From an uncultured Phascolarctobacterium sp. (GTDB lineage: Bacteria > Bacillota > Negativicutes > Acidaminococcales > Acidaminococcaceae), in assembly GCA_905207485.1 (NCBI GenBank), contig CAJLLL010000015.1, positions 1 through 35,136 of the forward strand: a DNA stretch of 35,136 nucleotides, given 5' to 3'. The position numbers and the translations under genes are program-made. Under the pieces are notes generated by a model. The model was given only the letters and a program-made list of their open reading frames with translations, was not told the origin of the DNA and ran no database searches. This document shows positions 1 to 7,088 of this stretch, in pieces (positions within the stretch are counted from its first letter, which is position 1; each line of letters opens with the position of its first letter).

Positions 1-369
1 CATTTGCACAGAGTAATACAGCAGATTCATGCCGCCGGAATGCTGGCCGGCGCGACTTTGAACCCGTCAACGCCTGTCTCAATGCTTGAAGATGTAATTT
101 GCGACCTCGATTTGGCACTCATTATGTCAGTTAATCCGGGTTTTGGCGGGCAGCGGTTTATTGAGCAATCGCTTAAAAAAGTCGAGAAACTGCGTACTTT
201 GGTGGATGAGTCCGGTTCAAGCGCACTTATCGAGGTAGATGGCGGGGTTAATCTGGAGACAGGAAAAATGCTTGTCGACGCTGGTGCGGATGTGCTCGTT
301 GCCGGTTCGGCGATATTCAACTCTCCTAATCCTGAAGCAGAGATAGAGGCTCTGAAATCCTTGGAATAA
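1..369 (+). CDS. rpe: Ribulose-phosphate 3-epimerase, C-terminal part (5' end outside the window)
   Basis: The reading frame is open from the first base and ends at TAA 367-369, giving about 122 residues, roughly the last 55% of a family that is usually 210-225 aa. The (beta/alpha)8 barrel motifs are clear: NPSTP, then MSVNPGFGGQRF (the phosphate-binding and catalytic loop), then EVDGGVN with the catalytic Asp, and AGADVLVAGSAIF near the end. The enzyme interconverts ribulose 5-phosphate and xylulose 5-phosphate in the pentose phosphate pathway, in the cytoplasm. It is followed after 20 bases by comEC, an order I know from Bacteroidales genomes. Its origin appears different from the genes after 1330. 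Confidence 0.93.
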   Translation, partial: HLHRVIQQIHAAGMLAGATLNPSTPVSMLEDVICDLDLALIMSVNPGFGGQRFIEQSLKKVEKLRTLVDESGSSALIEVDGGVNLETGKMLVDAGADVLVAGSAIFNSPNPEAEIEALKSLE

Positions 370-389
370 GCAGCATAACCATTTCCAAT

Positions 390-1331
390 ATGGCGTATAA
401 CGGCAAAAAAAATGCGGATGCTTCACGCCGCAGGCCGGAAAGCCTCGGTAATGCGTTTGAAAACTATCCTGTACTGCGCTATGTGCTTCCATTGGCTATA
501 GGAATAGCTGTTGGAAACGCAGGGCGCAGTGTCTTTTCGGAGTACAGCAGTGTGTTTTTTGCCGCAACGCTTGTTTCTGCCGCACTTCTCATAGCAATGC
601 TGTTCGTGAAGCATTACAGCGTTGAAAAAGTATGGTTTGGAGTAGTTGTCAACTTATTCTTTGTTTCGTGGGGCACGTATACTTTTCTTCATTCGGACGA
701 TGCTTTGCGCTGTTCCTGGTCGGATTCTCCTGCTGTGTATGAAGGAGTGGTTTATGATTGCCCTAAAAAGTATGACAAAGTGTCAAGAATGCGTGTGCGT
801 CTGACATCGTGTTATGAAAAAGGCACTTATAAGACATTGTCGCGCACAATAGAGCTCACGGCTATGCGTTCGCCTGAAACGGATACGCTTGACACGGGCG
901 ACGGGGTCATATTTTTTTCTACAGTAAGCACTCCACGCAACACAGGTAATCCATACGAGCCCGACTATGCTTCTTCGCTAATCCGTTCCGGTGTATCGGG
1001 AACAGCTTTTGCCTATAATGGCAAGCTCAAACCGTTGAGCCAGGAGAGGGCGCTAAGTATCATAAATCAAAACCTCGGTTTCTTCGAGCGCGCTGCCTTG
1101 CGTGCGAGACAGTTCCGTGACTACCTGCAAAACAAATACGAACTTTCGGGAATAGGTGGCGAAAGTCTTGCTGTGTTGTCTGCCCTTACGCTCGGTGACA
1201 AACACTTGTTGGAACGCTCAACGCGCGAATTGTTTTCCATTACGGGTGTAAGCCATGTTTTAGCCTTGTCTGGCCTGCATTTAGGAATAATCTACGGCAT
1301 TCTGCAGTTTTTGTTTACGGCGGCATGTTGA
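390..1331 (+). CDS. comEC: ComEC/Rec2 competence protein, N-terminal fragment, broken by the join near 1320
   Basis: Residues 1 to about 308 look like the N-terminal half of a ComEC/Rec2 inner-membrane DNA-uptake channel: hydrophobic segments at about 28-45 and 50-70, a soluble DUF4131-like stretch, and the start of the Competence domain with LAVLSALTLGDK and ITGVSHVLALSGLHLGIIYGIL. Full proteins are about 650-750 aa, so more than half is missing. The last few residues before the stop at 1329-1331 belong to the sequence after the join. The ATG at 390 has no Shine-Dalgarno site, as is usual in Bacteroidota and unlike most genes after 1330. Function in this organism cannot be assumed because the piece is incomplete. 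Confidence 0.85.
   Translation: MAYNGKKNADASRRRPESLGNAFENYPVLRYVLPLAIGIAVGNAGRSVFSEYSSVFFAATLVSAALLIAMLFVKHYSVEKVWFGVVVNLFFVSWGTYTFLHSDDALRCSWSDSPAVYEGVVYDCPKKYDKVSRMRVRLTSCYEKGTYKTLSRTIELTAMRSPETDTLDTGDGVIFFSTVSTPRNTGNPYEPDYASSLIRSGVSGTAFAYNGKLKPLSQERALSIINQNLGFFERAALRARQFRDYLQNKYELSGIGGESLAVLSALTLGDKHLLERSTRELFSITGVSHVLALSGLHLGIIYGILQFLFTAAC
1300..1330. other. Chimeric junction between two unrelated genes
   Basis: A ComEC frame is recognisable up to about 1310 (GLHLGIIYGIL). A dicarboxylate symporter frame is recognisable from about 1313 in a different reading phase (VYGGMLKFIGK). Both genes are cut in their interior. No inverted repeat, duplicated target or transposase lies at the join. 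Style also changes here: no Shine-Dalgarno before, strong ones after. The exact base cannot be fixed from one sequence. Confidence 0.75.
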
Positions 1332-1837
1332 AATTCATCGGCAAATTCAGTCCGCTTAAATTCTTCAAAGGCCTTGCACCTGCACAAATACTTGCATTTA
1401 CAAGCTGTTCTTCCAACGGCACGCTGCCGGTAAACCTTGCCTGCGTACAAAAAATGGGCGTTTCCAAGGAAGTATCCAGCTTTGTACTGCCGCTCGGCGC
1501 AACCATTAACATGGACGGCACCGCTGTTTACCAGGGCGTATGCGCACTGTTTGTTGCCCAGCTTTACGGCATCGACCTCAACTCCGCACAAATGCTTACC
1601 ATTGTACTCACCGGTACACTGGCTTCCATTGGCACTGCGGGCGTACCGGGCGCAGGCTTCATCATGCTTACCATGATTTTAACCGCTGTTGGCCTGCCGC
1701 TTGAAGGTTCCGCACTTATTGCCGGTATCGACCGTATTCTTGATATGCCGCGTACCTGCGTAAATATTACTGGCGACGCAGTAGTGTCCTATGTTGTAGA
1801 TAAAGGCGAAAAAGATTTGGCAGCCAAAGGAAAATAA
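1325..1837 (+). CDS. Sodium:dicarboxylate (DAACS family) symporter, C-terminal part
   Basis: The open frame continues in phase upstream to about 1313, and the true start is missing. About 170 residues cover the C-terminal transport core of the glutamate/aspartate/C4-dicarboxylate:cation symporter family. A serine-rich hairpin HP1 reads TSCSSNGTLPVNL. The TM7 sodium-site motif is INMDGTAVYQG. HP2 reads ASIGTAGVPGAGFIML. TM8 carries the substrate-binding string IDRILDMPRTCVNITGD. Family members are about 400-430 aa, so roughly 60% is absent. The protein would import acidic amino acids or C4-dicarboxylates across the inner membrane. Its 3' end is intact and followed by a strong terminator, so the damage is only at the join. 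The ATG at 1325 is just the first Met after the join, not a real start. Confidence 0.9.
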   Translation: MLKFIGKFSPLKFFKGLAPAQILAFTSCSSNGTLPVNLACVQKMGVSKEVSSFVLPLGATINMDGTAVYQGVCALFVAQLYGIDLNSAQMLTIVLTGTLASIGTAGVPGAGFIMLTMILTAVGLPLEGSALIAGIDRILDMPRTCVNITGDAVVSYVVDKGEKDLAAKGK

Positions 1838-1850
1838 CTTCTATTTACAA

Positions 1851-1884
1851 AAGGCATGGCGCGCAAAGCCATGCCTTATTTTTT
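1851..1884 (+). terminator. Intrinsic terminator after the symporter
   Basis: A perfect 10-bp stem, AAGGCATGGC with GCCATGCCTT, has a 7-base loop and is followed by A and six T. It lies 14 bases after the symporter stop codon. Confidence 0.9.
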
Positions 1885-1969
1885 GCCATACGCCAACTTC
1901 CGGCAGGCTTTTTACCACCCGCGGCGAAGTATAACAACGATAGTTTTTTTGCAAAGCGAGGTGTGTTTT

Positions 1970-2797
1970 ATGAAACAGGGTTATTTTAACACGGCAGACA
2001 GCGCCCATTTATATTATGAAGTACGCGGCAGCGGCAGGCCGCTTGTTTTGGTGCATGGCTGGCAATGCTCGCATTTGTTCTGGCAGCGCAATGTTGATGA
2101 ACTTGCCAAAGATTTTACCGTTGTTACGTTTGATTTGCGCGGGCACGGCAATTCCTCCAAAGGGCTGCATGGGCTTACCATTAAACAGTTTGCCTGCGAT
2201 TTATTCGATTTAATTGAGTATCTTAATTTAAAAGATGCCGTAATTATGGGCTGGTCCATGGGCGGGCCGATTTTGCTTTCGTATTTTGACCAGTTTGGCC
2301 AGCAGCAGATAAAAGGCCTTGGGCTTATTGATATGACGCCGTTCCCCTTCAGCCCCGAACCATGGAACACACAAGGCCTGCACGGTTACAACATGGATGG
2401 TTTTAATGTAATTGCCCAGCGTTTGGCGTATGACCGTGAAGCGTACCTGGCAACCTTTGCCGCCAATATTTTTAAAGACGGCAAACGCCCGGAAGGCACC
2501 GACTGGGTAATTGAGGAGTTTAAAAAATTACCGCCATGGATTTCCGCAGCTATTTATTCCGATTACCTAGCCAGTGATTTTACCGGCGTTTTGCCAACGA
2601 TTGACGTTCCGGTAATTGTTATGAATGCTGACGGGCCTGTTTTCAGCGCAGGCATTAAACAAGGCGAATACATTACCTCCCAATTGCCATATGGAGAATT
2701 TGTGCCGTTTACCGAAAGCGGGCATATGCTGTTTTACGAAGAAGCCGATAAATTTAACGCCGCAGTGCGTAATTTTGTCAATAAATGCAATGCATAA
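1970..2797 (+). CDS. Alpha/beta hydrolase
   Basis: A 275-residue alpha/beta-hydrolase fold protein. The oxyanion region is LVHGWQCSHLFW, followed by DLRGHGNSSKG. The nucleophile elbow is GWSMGG, and the catalytic His is in ESGHMLFYEEADKF near the C terminus. The acid is probably the Asp in VIVMNADG. There is no signal peptide, so it should act in the cytoplasm. It resembles the esterase/haloperoxidase-like subgroup; the substrate cannot be told from sequence. An upstream in-phase start at 1856 would lie inside the terminator, and GAGGTG stands 6 bases before the ATG at 1970, so 1970 is chosen. It is followed closely by dtd, probably as one transcript ending at the terminator at 3301. Confidence 0.87.
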   Translation: MKQGYFNTADSAHLYYEVRGSGRPLVLVHGWQCSHLFWQRNVDELAKDFTVVTFDLRGHGNSSKGLHGLTIKQFACDLFDLIEYLNLKDAVIMGWSMGGPILLSYFDQFGQQQIKGLGLIDMTPFPFSPEPWNTQGLHGYNMDGFNVIAQRLAYDREAYLATFAANIFKDGKRPEGTDWVIEEFKKLPPWISAAIYSDYLASDFTGVLPTIDVPVIVMNADGPVFSAGIKQGEYITSQLPYGEFVPFTESGHMLFYEEADKFNAAVRNFVNKCNA

Positions 2798-2831
2798 GGA
2801 GGTTACAGGCTGCAAAACAGCCGCATAAATA
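2796..2831 (+). promoter_or_regulatory. Distant Shine-Dalgarno plus hairpin ahead of dtd
   Basis: AAGGAGG (2796-2802) overlaps the hydrolase stop codon and is 29 bases from the dtd ATG, too far for normal use. Between them is a 5-bp hairpin (GGCTG 2808-2812, CAGCC 2818-2822). Folding it out leaves about 14 bases. An in-frame stop at 2826-2828 rules out an earlier start. A 12-codon ORF (ATG 2790, stop 2826-2828) ends 3 bases before the dtd ATG and could couple translation instead. Confidence 0.5.
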
Positions 2832-3293
2832 ATGAAATTAATTTTACAACGTGTTACCGAAGGCAGCGTTACCATTGAAAATAAAGTTAAAGGTGCCATC
2901 GAACAAGGTTTTGTTGCACTGGTGGGCTTTGGCCCTGATGATGATGCATCAGTTCTTGCGCCGATGGCCGATAAAATGCTGAACCTGCGCGTTTTTGAAG
3001 ATGCGCAGGGCAAAATGAATTTAAGCCTTTTAGATGTCGGCGGCAGCGTGCTCTCCATATCGCAGTTTACGCTTTATGCCGATTGCCGTCACGGACGCCG
3101 TCCCAGTTTCAGCGGCGCGGCAAAACCAGACATTGCCAACCAATTATACGAAGAATTCAACAAAATTGTTGCCGCAAAAGGCGTAAACGTGCAAACCGGT
3201 GAGTTTGGTGCGGAAATGCACGTAAAAATTTTTAACGATGGTCCGGTAACAATAATTTTAGATAGTGATATTGACCTGGCAAAAAAGAAATGA
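2832..3293 (+). CDS. dtd: D-aminoacyl-tRNA deacylase (Dtd)
   Basis: A 153-residue protein, the normal length for Dtd. It hydrolyses D-amino acids (and glycine mischarged on tRNA-Ala) from tRNA, a proofreading step in the cytoplasm. It starts MKLILQRVTEGSVTI, and carries the two active-site motifs: SISQFTLYAD with the catalytic Thr region, and NDGPVTIILDS with the cross-subunit Gly-cisPro. RRPSFSGAA is also typical. The enzyme works as a homodimer. The start at 2832 is fixed by an in-frame stop just upstream at 2826. It is downstream of the hydrolase, probably co-transcribed, and ends at a strong hairpin shared with the converging gene. Confidence 0.96.
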   Translation: MKLILQRVTEGSVTIENKVKGAIEQGFVALVGFGPDDDASVLAPMADKMLNLRVFEDAQGKMNLSLLDVGGSVLSISQFTLYADCRHGRRPSFSGAAKPDIANQLYEEFNKIVAAKGVNVQTGEFGAEMHVKIFNDGPVTIILDSDIDLAKKK

Positions 3294-3300
3294 CCAGCTT

Positions 3301-3332
3301 AAAGAGCGCATCATAAAAATGCGCTCTTTTTT
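3301..3332 (+). terminator. Terminator between converging dtd and the GT39 gene
   Basis: The 11-bp stem AAAGAGCGCAT / ATGCGCTCTTT has a 7-base loop and is followed by a T run on the + strand. On the other strand the tail is only a few T, so it mainly serves dtd but may act both ways. Confidence 0.88.
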
Positions 3333-3341
3333 ATATTCCCA

Positions 3342-4949
3342 CTATGTGCTTTTTAAAATATACCAGCCGCCTTTTTCATTTACTATCAGCCAGTTTTTGT
3401 TTTGCGCAGCCATAAATCTGCCAATCTCCTCTTTTTTTACAACCACTAAACGCCCATAATTGTTAAACGCCTTTAAACCTTCAAACGGCATTACGTTTTT
3501 CACCTTCCAGCTATAGGCTTGAGGCACAAAACCTGCAAGCTGTTCATCATGCACCAGTTTAACAATTTTTTTGCCGGAATAAAACACGGCTGAGGCCGGA
3601 TAATTACCATACAAGCCAACTTCGCTTATATCTTTTGATGATGCAAGTTCCAGTCCGACTTCTTTGGCTGAACGCAGATTGCTGAAAGGCAGGGCAATTT
3701 CGTTAATTAACAGCAGGTTAAACATCAGTGCCGTTACGGCAATTACGGCAGGTGCCGCCAGGCCTTTATCCATAATATAACTCATCCAGCTTATGCCGGT
3801 AACCAGTAAAACCACAGCACCTATTAAAGCAGCCTGCTTACTGCTTATAATGCCGTTCCACCAGCACCATAACGCACCGCCGAACAGAGCCATATAAACT
3901 ATATCACGCATTATTAAAGCCCCGGCGCTTATTGCAAACCTGCCGCGTTCCGCCAGATATTTGCCAAGCAAAAGAGCCAGAGGAAACAGCATGGGGTAAG
4001 TATAAGTTAAATATTTAGTTGCCATATTTTGAAAAAAGAAAAATACAGCAGCCGCCCAAATCAGCAAAAACATAGTTGTATTATCAGGCCTGCGCCATTT
4101 ACCGCCGCTGCGCAGGGCATGGCATAAATACTGCGGCAGCAGGCCGCTCCACGGAAACAGCGCCAGCAGCAGCACCAAAGTATAATAGTAAAACACATTA
4201 TCACGCGGATGTTCCGATACCGCAGCACGCCACAAATTATGGGTACCAAAAAACTGTTCTACAAATGCACTGCCATGCAAATTATACATTACCGCATACC
4301 AGGGCGCAGCAAGCAGCAAAAACAACAGCGTGCCGCTGAAAACTTTCATGTTTTCAAGTTCCCGCCAGCCTCGTGCAGCCGTTAAAAAAAGCACTATAAT
4401 CAGCCCCGGCAGCAAAAAGCCAATAGGCCCCTTTGTTAAAGTTGCCAAAGCCATGCCGGCATACATACCATAATAATATTTTTTCTGCGCCGTACTGTAA
4501 CCAAAATAAAAAAATACAAGCGCCATGCTGAAAAAGAAAAACAGCGTACTGTCTGTAATAACAGATTTGCTTATTAGAAAAAATTCCGTGCTTGTCAAAA
4601 GCACAACGCCGCTCCAGAAAGCTGCTTTGCTGCCATATATTTTATGGCCTGCGTAAATAATAAGCGCCAGCGAGCCCATTCCGAAAAGCGCAGGGAAAAA
4701 CCTTGCGCCGAATTCATTAAAGCCAAAAATTTTAAAGCCAAGCGCCGTAAGCCAGTAAAACAATACCGGTTTATCATACCAGTATTGGCCGTAAATTTGC
4801 GGCGATATCCAATCGCCGCTTTCAAGCATTTCTTTTGCAGTAAGAGCATAATTCGATTCTACCGAATCGGTAATCCATAACTGACCGTTGCCGAAAAACA
4901 ATAACAGTGCGGCAGCAATCCAAAACCATATCCAGCCATAACTCTTCAT
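3342..4949 (-). CDS. ArnT-like glycosyltransferase family 39 (lipid A aminoarabinose transferase type)
   Basis: A 535-residue polytopic membrane protein with about a dozen hydrophobic segments, the length of the ArnT/PMT (GT-C) family. The first loop holds DSVESNYALTAKEM with the acidic catalytic pair near residues 28 and 31, followed by YDKPVLFYWL. Later come KSVITDSTL and the ATLTKGPIGFLLPG loop. Family members move a sugar from undecaprenyl phosphate to lipid A or protein on the periplasmic face; ArnT adds aminoarabinose and gives polymyxin resistance. The donor and acceptor here are unknown. The start has GGGAG 10 bases upstream. The promoter carries the same element as the neighbouring response regulator, so it is likely a target of that system. 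Confidence 0.88.
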   Translation of the reverse strand: MKSYGWIWFWIAAALLLFFGNGQLWITDSVESNYALTAKEMLESGDWISPQIYGQYWYDKPVLFYWLTALGFKIFGFNEFGARFFPALFGMGSLALIIYAGHKIYGSKAAFWSGVVLLTSTEFFLISKSVITDSTLFFFFSMALVFFYFGYSTAQKKYYYGMYAGMALATLTKGPIGFLLPGLIIVLFLTAARGWRELENMKVFSGTLLFLLLAAPWYAVMYNLHGSAFVEQFFGTHNLWRAAVSEHPRDNVFYYYTLVLLLALFPWSGLLPQYLCHALRSGGKWRRPDNTTMFLLIWAAAVFFFFQNMATKYLTYTYPMLFPLALLLGKYLAERGRFAISAGALIMRDIVYMALFGGALWCWWNGIISSKQAALIGAVVLLVTGISWMSYIMDKGLAAPAVIAVTALMFNLLLINEIALPFSNLRSAKEVGLELASSKDISEVGLYGNYPASAVFYSGKKIVKLVHDEQLAGFVPQAYSWKVKNVMPFEGLKAFNNYGRLVVVKKEEIGRFMAAQNKNWLIVNEKGGWYILKST

Positions 4950-4957
4950 AAAAAATC

Positions 4958-5024
4958 AACTCCCTGAAATCAGCTTGCTTTAATTCTACTTAACTGCTAT
5001 TAAAGCTAACTGAAACAGGGAGTT
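4958..5024 (-). repeat. Inverted repeat whose inner arm holds the ribosome site of the GT39 gene
   Basis: Nine-base arms, AACTCCCTG at 4958-4966 and CAGGGAGTT at 5016-5024 on the + strand, are separated by 49 bases. On the - strand the downstream arm contains the GGGAG ribosome site for the transferase. Transcription from the local promoter would start between the arms, so only read-through RNA from the upstream kinase gene would contain both and could hide the site. Confidence 0.5.
4983..5015 (-). promoter_or_regulatory. Promoter of the GT39 gene with a putative response-regulator box
   Basis: Read on the - strand: TTTCAG (5015-5010), 5 bases, TTTAAT (5004-4999), 10 bases, TAGAAT as the -10 box (4988-4983). 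Two half-sites 11 bp apart over the -35 region is the arrangement bound by OmpR/PmrA-type regulators. The same layout occurs at 7008-7040. Confidence 0.65.
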
Positions 5025-5050
5025 TGTTTAATGAAAAGAATCTTAATTTT

Positions 5051-6313
5051 TTAGCCGTGCAGCGGCATACGCACTGTAAATACGCTGCCCTTGCCGTTAC
5101 GCGGCGCCGCCGTTATACTGCCGCCATGCTTTTCGGCAATCCAGCGGGCAATGCTTAAACCAAGCCCAAACCCGCCTGCAGCACGCGAACGCGCTTTATC
5201 TACACGGTAAAAACGTTCAAAAATATATTGCGCATCATTTTCAGTAATGCCGATGCCTTCGTCCATTACCTTCAGCACCGCATTGCCGCCTTCTAATGTA
5301 AGTTCGGCCGTAATAGTACCGCTGTCGGAATATTTTATTGCGTTATCCACAAGAATGACAACAAGCTGCTCAAACTTGTCTTTATCAGCCATTGCCTCAA
5401 GTTCATCAGGTACGCTGCACACAAGCGCTAACCCTTTTTGCTCTGCCAGCGTGCGCATTTTAGCGCACACAGATTTTAAAATTTCCGCTAAATTTGTTTT
5501 TTGCCTGCTTACGCTTATTTCATTTTCATCGCTGCGTGCCAGCGTAAGCAGCGCCGCTGTAAGTTTGGCCATATAATTAACTTCATGCTGCATATCTGCA
5601 AGAGTTTCGCGGGCAAAACTGCTGTATGTACTGCTGTCATCATTTTGCAGGCTTTCAATGCCGAGGCTCAGCACTGTCAGCGGCGTGCGCAGTTCATGCG
5701 AAGCATCCGCCGCAAAATCATGCTCACGCTTAAAAAGCAGTTCCATCGGCTTAATGTTCCTGCCCGCCATATAATAGCCGCCTGCCGCAGCTAACACCAC
5801 GCACAAAAGACACAGCAAAAACACAAAGCACAGCCCATCAACCGCCATATCATAATAATCTTCTAAATTAAAAAACGTATACAGCCTGCCTTTAACACTG
5901 CCGTTTTCCCAAAAAGTGCAGGCTCCAACCAAAAAGAAATGCCATTCGCCGCTGCCGTCTTTAAAATACAGTATATCCGCTGCATCTTCCGGTAAAGGCC
6001 ACGAATCACGCAGGGCATTAATTTCCTGTTCATAAGGGCTGTCCGACATCTGGTCAACAACTATTTTGCCGCTGCCGTCATAAAGCAGCGCCATCATTTC
6101 GCCGCGTTCCACCAAAAACGGGTCTACCGGCAATTCACCGCTGCCGACCCATTCACGCCATTCATCATGAATGTCCTCAACCAGCATTTCTTTTTCATTT
6201 TTAATTACGGAAACACTGCCGATAATTACCGTAACGGCAACCACCAATACCATTATCAGCGCAAAAATGCCCGTATACATAAGCGTTAAACGCTTTTTTA
6301 AGTTATCAAACAT
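5051..6313 (-). CDS. Sensor histidine kinase of a two-component system
   Basis: A 420-residue membrane kinase. TM1 spans about residues 12-34, a periplasmic sensor of about 125 residues follows, and TM2 is about 161-184. The H box FAADASHELRTPLTVL puts the phosphoacceptor at His206. The ATPase has N box DNAIKYSD, G1 DEGIGI, F box ERFYRVDKARS and G2 GGFGLGLSIARW. Only about 22 residues separate TM2 from the H box, so there is no room for a normal HAMP domain. The signal is unknown; the sensor is moderately acidic. The start at 6313 is chosen because it overlaps the regulator stop by 8 bases and has GAGG upstream; an in-phase ATG at 6337 is less likely. It pairs with the regulator just upstream. 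Confidence 0.93.
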   Translation of the reverse strand: MFDNLKKRLTLMYTGIFALIMVLVVAVTVIIGSVSVIKNEKEMLVEDIHDEWREWVGSGELPVDPFLVERGEMMALLYDGSGKIVVDQMSDSPYEQEINALRDSWPLPEDAADILYFKDGSGEWHFFLVGACTFWENGSVKGRLYTFFNLEDYYDMAVDGLCFVFLLCLLCVVLAAAGGYYMAGRNIKPMELLFKREHDFAADASHELRTPLTVLSLGIESLQNDDSSTYSSFARETLADMQHEVNYMAKLTAALLTLARSDENEISVSRQKTNLAEILKSVCAKMRTLAEQKGLALVCSVPDELEAMADKDKFEQLVVILVDNAIKYSDSGTITAELTLEGGNAVLKVMDEGIGITENDAQYIFERFYRVDKARSRAAGGFGLGLSIARWIAEKHGGSITAAPRNGKGSVFTVRMPLHG

Positions 6314-6983
6314 TATCTGCCTCTGCCATATATCCAACGCCGCGCATGGTTTTTATTAAACTTTCGCCATGCAGCAGTTCAAGTTTACGGCGCAGCGCGC
6401 GGATATGCACATCAAGATTATTTTCTGTAATGTCGCTGCCGATGCCCCATACACGTTCTAATATCAGTTCACGCGGCAAAATTTTGCCTGCATTGCGCAA
6501 AAGCAGCTCCATAAGCTTAAATTCACGCGGACGCAGCAATACTTTCTGTCCGCCGTAAGCAATGGTATAATCGCTGCTGTTTAAAGTAAAGCCTTTATAT
6601 TCAAGCCTTTCTTCAACATAACTGCCCTGCCTGCGTACAAGCGCATTAAGGCGTGCCAAAAGTTCAGCTACCGCAAACGGCTTAACAAGATAATCATCCG
6701 CACCGGCATTTAAGCCCTGCACTTTATCATCCAAAGTTCCGCGTGCCGTCAGCATTAAAATTTTACCCTGATATTCTTCTGTGCGCAGCGTGCGGCAAAG
6801 TTCCATGCCATCCATGCTGGGCATCATCCAGTCCAGTATCAGTACGTCATAAACATCGGCATAGCTTTCATCATATGCTTCTTTGCCGTCAGTTACCCAT
6901 TTTACTGCAACTCCGTTTTTATTTAAAATATTTTTCAGCATTTTGCCAAGGCGTGCATCATCCTCAGCCAGTAAAACTTTCAT
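6306..6983 (-). CDS. OmpR-family response regulator
   Basis: A 225-residue cytoplasmic regulator. The receiver domain (about 1-115) starts MKVLLAEDDARLG with the acidic pair, has the phosphoacceptor Asp51 in LILDWMMPSMDG, the switch Thr in LMLTARG and Lys in DDYLVKPF. A winged-helix DNA-binding domain follows (LLRPREFKLMELLLRNAG, then VDVHIRALRRKL-like and IKTMRGVGYMAE). The ATG at 6983 is preceded by AGGTGA at a good distance; an in-phase upstream start at 7022 would lie within the promoter. It is the first gene of a two-gene operon with the kinase. The promoter element at 7008-7040 recurs before the GT39 gene, suggesting autoregulation. Confidence 0.94.
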   Translation of the reverse strand: MKVLLAEDDARLGKMLKNILNKNGVAVKWVTDGKEAYDESYADVYDVLILDWMMPSMDGMELCRTLRTEEYQGKILMLTARGTLDDKVQGLNAGADDYLVKPFAVAELLARLNALVRRQGSYVEERLEYKGFTLNSSDYTIAYGGQKVLLRPREFKLMELLLRNAGKILPRELILERVWGIGSDITENNLDVHIRALRRKLELLHGESLIKTMRGVGYMAEADNV

Positions 6984-7007
6984 TATTATCACCTGCTTTA
7001 TACAGCT

Positions 7008-7040
7008 AATATACCGTTGCAACCTTAAAGCAAACTGAAA
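7008..7040 (-). promoter_or_regulatory. Promoter of the two-component operon with the same putative box
   Basis: Read on the - strand: TTTCAG (7040-7035), 5 bases, TTTAAG (7029-7024), 10 bases, TATATT as the -10 box (7013-7008). The 16-base core TTTCAGTTWGCTTTAA is shared with 4999-5015 apart from the one W position, and spacing to the -10 box is identical. Confidence 0.65.
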
Positions 7041-7088
7041 TAAAGCTTAATCTTTTAATGTATAACTATTTTCAAAACCCTTAATTAG

